NCBI GenBank assembly: GCA_015065425.1
Contig: SVQH01000023.1
Span: forward strand, 13,858 to 48,612
Source: Oscillospiraceae bacterium
GTDB taxonomy: Bacteria; Bacillota; Clostridia; Oscillospirales; Acutalibacteraceae
Direction: 5' to 3'
DNA: 34,755 bases
The notes under the pieces were generated by a model. That model did no database searches and was not told the DNA's origin. It was given only the letters and a program-made list of their open reading frames with translations. The position numbers and the translations under genes are program-made. The first letter of the stretch is position 1. The number at the start of each line of letters is the position of its first letter. Positions 32,465-34,755 of the stretch are shown here, in pieces.

Positions 32465-33720
32465 ATCTCTTCTTCCTTTACTATATAATCTAAAATTTTA
32501 TACATTATGCTGACATCGGTAATTGCATCTAAAAAGATACCGTCAGCCCTGTATTCTTCTTTAAGAATTCTTGAATTCTTCCGCACCTCATTTGCAAGTG
32601 CACCCTCAGAAAAGGGAATCAGAAGAAGTACCCTCTTTTTGTTCTTCGGCATATTGTCGGCAATACATTCAAGAAGACTGTCTATGCCGATGCCCTTCAG
32701 TGCCGAAATTTTTACTGTGTTTCTCGTCACGGGCAGAAGGTAAGACTCTGCAATATCACACTTATTGTATACCGTTATCATTGGCTTTTCTTCTCCGCCA
32801 AGCACTTTGAGTATCTCCTTTGTGACAGTGAGCTGTTCTTCGCATTCACTGTCCGAAGCATCACAGAGTATTATCAGTATATCTGCATTTGTGGCTTCTT
32901 CAAGTGTTGATTTGAATGCCTCAACAAGAAAGTGGGGAAGCCGTGAAATAAAGCCGACGGTATCAATAAGCATCACTTCGTTTCCGTCAGGAAGGCGTAT
33001 AGCTCTCGCTGTCGGGTCAAGTGTTGCAAACAGCTTGTTTTCTGCAAGAACATTGGCATCTGTAAGTGTGTTGAGAAGTGTGGATTTGCCTGCGTTGGTA
33101 TATCCCACTATTGCAGCAGTAATTATTCCGTCCTTTTTTCTTCTCTCCCTGTGCCGTTCTCTTCTTTTTGATAATTCCTTAAGGTTTTCTTCAAGTGTGT
33201 GAATCCGTCTTCTTATGTGCCTTTTATCGCTTTCAAGCTTTGTTTCTCCGGGACCTCTCGTGCCTATTCCGCCGCCAAGTCTCGACATGGAAGTTCCCTG
33301 ACCCGAAAGACGGGGGAGAGAATACTTAAGCTGTGCAAGTTCTACCTGCAGTTTGCCTTCACCGCTTCGTGCATTTCTTGCAAAGATATCAAGAATAAGC
33401 ACTGTTCTGTCAATAACTCTTGTCTTCAGCATTTTTTCAAGAACCCGTCCCTGTGTAGGAGACAGCTCACCGTCGCAGACAACTACATCTATTTCACAGT
33501 TTTCGCATATCTCTTTTGCTTCTTCAAGTTTTCCCGAGCCTATATAAGTGACACTGTCGGGAGAAGGTCTTTTCTGAATTATTACCCCTGCAGTTTCTCC
33601 GCCTGCAGTTTTTACAAGCTCCGACAGCTCATTAACGGAAACTTCCGCATCAAATTCTCCCGTATCTACGGAGATAAGAAGTACTTTTTCAGGTTGTACG
33701 GTGTTATCATAAAATTCTAT
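32449..33720 (-). CDS. hflX: GTPase HflX, apparently starting at an AUA codon
   Basis: 423 residues when read from the ATA at 33720-33718. HflX is a GTPase that splits stalled or idle 70S ribosomes. The N-terminal domain is complete (EFYDNTVQPEKVLLISV, then TYIGSGKLEEAKEI and CDGELSPTQGRVLEK). RTVLILDIFARNARSGEGK and GGGIGTRGPGETKLE follow, then P-loop GYTNAGKST (206-214) and G3 DTVGF (253-257). A first in-frame ATG occurs only at 33432, inside the fold, and would delete the first domain. In-frame TGA lies two codons before the ATA. AAGAGGTG ends 7 nt before the ATA. Its own promoter is at 33744-33772. The 3' end overlaps the deacetylase start. Confidence 0.9.
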   Translation of the reverse strand: MEFYDNTVQPEKVLLISVDTGEFDAEVSVNELSELVKTAGGETAGVIIQKRPSPDSVTYIGSGKLEEAKEICENCEIDVVVCDGELSPTQGRVLEKMLKTRVIDRTVLILDIFARNARSGEGKLQVELAQLKYSLPRLSGQGTSMSRLGGGIGTRGPGETKLESDKRHIRRRIHTLEENLKELSKRRERHRERRKKDGIITAAIVGYTNAGKSTLLNTLTDANVLAENKLFATLDPTARAIRLPDGNEVMLIDTVGFISRLPHFLVEAFKSTLEEATNADILIILCDASDSECEEQLTVTKEILKVLGGEEKPMITVYNKCDIAESYLLPVTRNTVKISALKGIGIDSLLECIADNMPKNKKRVLLLIPFSEGALANEVRKNSRILKEEYRADGIFLDAITDVSIMYKILDYIVKEEEICQDT

Positions 33721-33743
33721 GGCTGTTCACCTCTTAAAACGAT

Positions 33744-33772
33744 ATTTTAGCATATCATATAAGGAATGTAAA
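33744..33772 (-). promoter_or_regulatory. Sigma-A-type promoter for hflX
   Basis: On the minus strand TTTACA (33772-33767) and TAAAAT (33749-33744) are separated by exactly 17 nt. The predicted start near 33737 leaves a leader of only about 17 nt, just enough for the AAGAGGTG site, which places the start codon at or very near 33720. Confidence 0.75.
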
Positions 33773-33815
33773 GACAAACGGGGAAGTCATAATCTATTTT
33801 TTTTATATCGTCAAG

Positions 33816-33882
33816 AAAGAGCATAGAATTCTCCTTTTTGGTTTGTCTTGCAACTATCATTTTGGAGTTTTCTATGCTCTTT
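33816..33882. terminator. Long inverted repeat between surface protein gene and hflX
   Basis: AAAGAGCATAGAATTCTCC (33816-33834) and GGAGTTTTCTATGCTCTTT (33864-33882) pair at 17 of 19 positions, with a 29-nt loop. T-runs flank it on the plus side; on the minus strand a long A/T tract follows less closely. It probably ends the minus-strand surface-protein transcript before the hflX promoter. Confidence 0.6.
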
Positions 33883-33930
33883 TTCAATATTTATTTTTTA
33901 ATTTACAAACTTTCCGTAAAGGGGTAGATT

Positions 33931-34755
33931 TTATCCGAAAACGGAATTTTTATAATGAAGCTCACCGCAATCGCAATACTGCTGAATATTAAAGAGTCTG
34001 AAGAAGAAGTTGATTATTTTCCAGATGAACTTAACGAAAGCGTTATTGCTGTGGCAAAGGTGGTCACAAGCTTCGTCTGTGGGTTCATCGGGAATATCCG
34101 GTGTGTCGGGCTGTTCAGGTTCAACGGGTTTCTCAAACTCGTGTCCGCAGCCGTGGTCACAGAGATAGTCGCCGTCTTCGTCAATATGTTCGAGTGCAGG
34201 GATTTCCTTTTCATCTGTTGCACCGCAGCCGTAATCACAGACAGCTTTTTCAAGACCTGCCTTACCGCATTCGGGAGCAGTTACTTCTTCGTACTTTGTG
34301 AAGGAGTGAATGCCATTTGCACAGTCAGCCATTGTTTCTGCAACAGCCTTTACTCTTTCAAGAAGCTCAGCCGCATCAGCCATACTTGTGTTTTCATTTA
34401 CCTTAAGAGCTTCAAGCTGAGATTTGATGTCAGAGAACTCGTTTGCCATTTCTTCGCTGATTGTTGCATTTTCAAGTGCTTCATCAATAGCCTTGATAGC
34501 TTCGTCGATTTCGGTGTAATCAGCCTTGACATATTCGCCGCTTGCGATTTTTTCTTCTGCATCAGCAACGATTTTCTCAAGCTCTGCAACTAAAGAATCA
34601 ACTTTATTCTGCTCGCTTTCCGTAAGGTCATTGGAGAGAAGTTCGCATTCATTAGCCGCTGAATAGATTGCCTGCTTTGCTTCGGAAGTAAGGTCATCAG
34701 ACTGAAGTAAAGCATTGATTTCTTCTGAAACAGCTTCATAAGCTGAGTAATCGGC
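33931..34755 (-). CDS. Surface protein C-terminus: FIVAR-like repeats, Cys/His modules, CxCGxxHY tail (partial)
   Basis: 274 residues are visible; the frame is open to the window edge at 34755, so the N-terminus and any signal peptide lie outside. Residues 1-77 and 78-150 are two helical repeats of about 77 residues starting ADYS.YEA and ADYTEIDEA, like the FIVAR-type repeats of Gram-positive surface proteins. Next come Cys/His modules (PECGKAGLEKAVCDYGCG, HIDEDGDYLCDHGCGHEF), then a Pro/Asp/Glu linker. The last 45 residues have CDHLCHSNN, a hydrophobic helix with bulky aromatics (FIWKIINFFFRLF), then CDCGELHY and six more residues. It is most likely exported and wall- or membrane-attached. 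Confidence 0.88.
   Translation of the reverse strand, partial: ADYSAYEAVSEEINALLQSDDLTSEAKQAIYSAANECELLSNDLTESEQNKVDSLVAELEKIVADAEEKIASGEYVKADYTEIDEAIKAIDEALENATISEEMANEFSDIKSQLEALKVNENTSMADAAELLERVKAVAETMADCANGIHSFTKYEEVTAPECGKAGLEKAVCDYGCGATDEKEIPALEHIDEDGDYLCDHGCGHEFEKPVEPEQPDTPDIPDEPTDEACDHLCHSNNAFVKFIWKIINFFFRLFNIQQYCDCGELHYKNSVFG

Noticed and set aside
32449-33432. Reading hflX as truncated, with the ATG at 33432 as start
   Set aside because: The frame stays open upstream and encodes the whole N-terminal HflX domain up to the ATA at 33720, where promoter and ribosome binding site are placed. It is not a pseudogene.
33955-34593. 212-codon Phe/Cys-rich plus-strand frame opposite the surface protein
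   Set aside because: It is the complement of a frame with clear repeats and a conserved-looking tail, and it has no ribosome binding site or recognisable domain.
34-34755. CRISPR arrays, tRNA or rRNA genes, insertion sequences, riboswitches
   Set aside because: I looked for repeated spaced units, cloverleaf-like segments, transposase motifs and long structured leaders in the gaps. None was convincing; gaps are short and mostly explained by promoters and terminators.

Overview
The window reads as a chromosomal segment of a Gram-positive, strictly bacterial Clostridia member, most like the Oscillospiraceae/Ruminococcaceae group. This is inference from gene content, with no database search. Supporting signs are AT-rich spacers with TTGACA/TATAAT-type promoters, GGAGG ribosome binding sites, a dockerin-like module, a cohesin-like surface protein, an MBOAT plus DHHW acetylation pair, and surface proteins with PTGD-type or Cys-containing tails. 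No tRNA, rRNA, CRISPR array, transposase or phage gene was recognised.

Layout. (1) 1-4521, plus strand: the tail of an upstream gene, a membrane-anchored protein resembling a degenerate CinA, a secreted dockerin plus SpoIID/LytB protein whose SpoIID motifs are in permuted order, folE and rarA, closed by a two-way terminator. (2) 4595-7429, minus strand: an MBOAT acyltransferase followed by a DHHW/AlgX-like partner, a likely exopolysaccharide or wall-polymer O-acetylation pair. (3) 7695-16792, plus strand: one tight run of nine genes with gaps of at most about 20 nt. It holds a two-gene heterodimeric ABC exporter, fucU, a YhhN-family membrane protein, a rhamnulokinase/fuculokinase-family kinase, rsmA (ksgA), tmk, a HAD phosphatase and thiN. 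(4) 16902-22043: a 735-residue membrane-anchored helical-repeat protein, a 66-residue small protein on the minus strand, a secreted protein with an 18-cysteine tandem array, a family 4 uracil-DNA glycosylase on the minus strand, and a strongly promoted cohesin-like surface protein. (5) 22281-26652, minus strand: glycogen phosphorylase followed by a GH13 enzyme, a storage alpha-glucan breakdown pair. (6) 26955-29519, plus strand: alanine racemase and an exported protein of unknown function. (7) 29602-33720, minus strand: hflX, a YdjC/ChbG-type deacetylase, a TtcA-like PP-loop enzyme and an archaeal-type phosphoglycerate mutase homologue. (8) 33931-34755, minus strand: the C-terminal part of a surface protein with FIVAR-like repeats, Cys/His modules and a distinctive CxCGxxHY tail.

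How they fit: most genes are housekeeping (folate, thiamine, dTMP, rRNA dimethylation, fork rescue, ribosome splitting). They are mixed with a surface programme and a small carbohydrate programme. The points most worth a second look are the permuted dockerin-SpoIID protein, the CinA-like membrane protein, the 18-cysteine repeat protein, the apparent AUA start of hflX just downstream of a good promoter, and the CxCGxxHY C-terminal tail.
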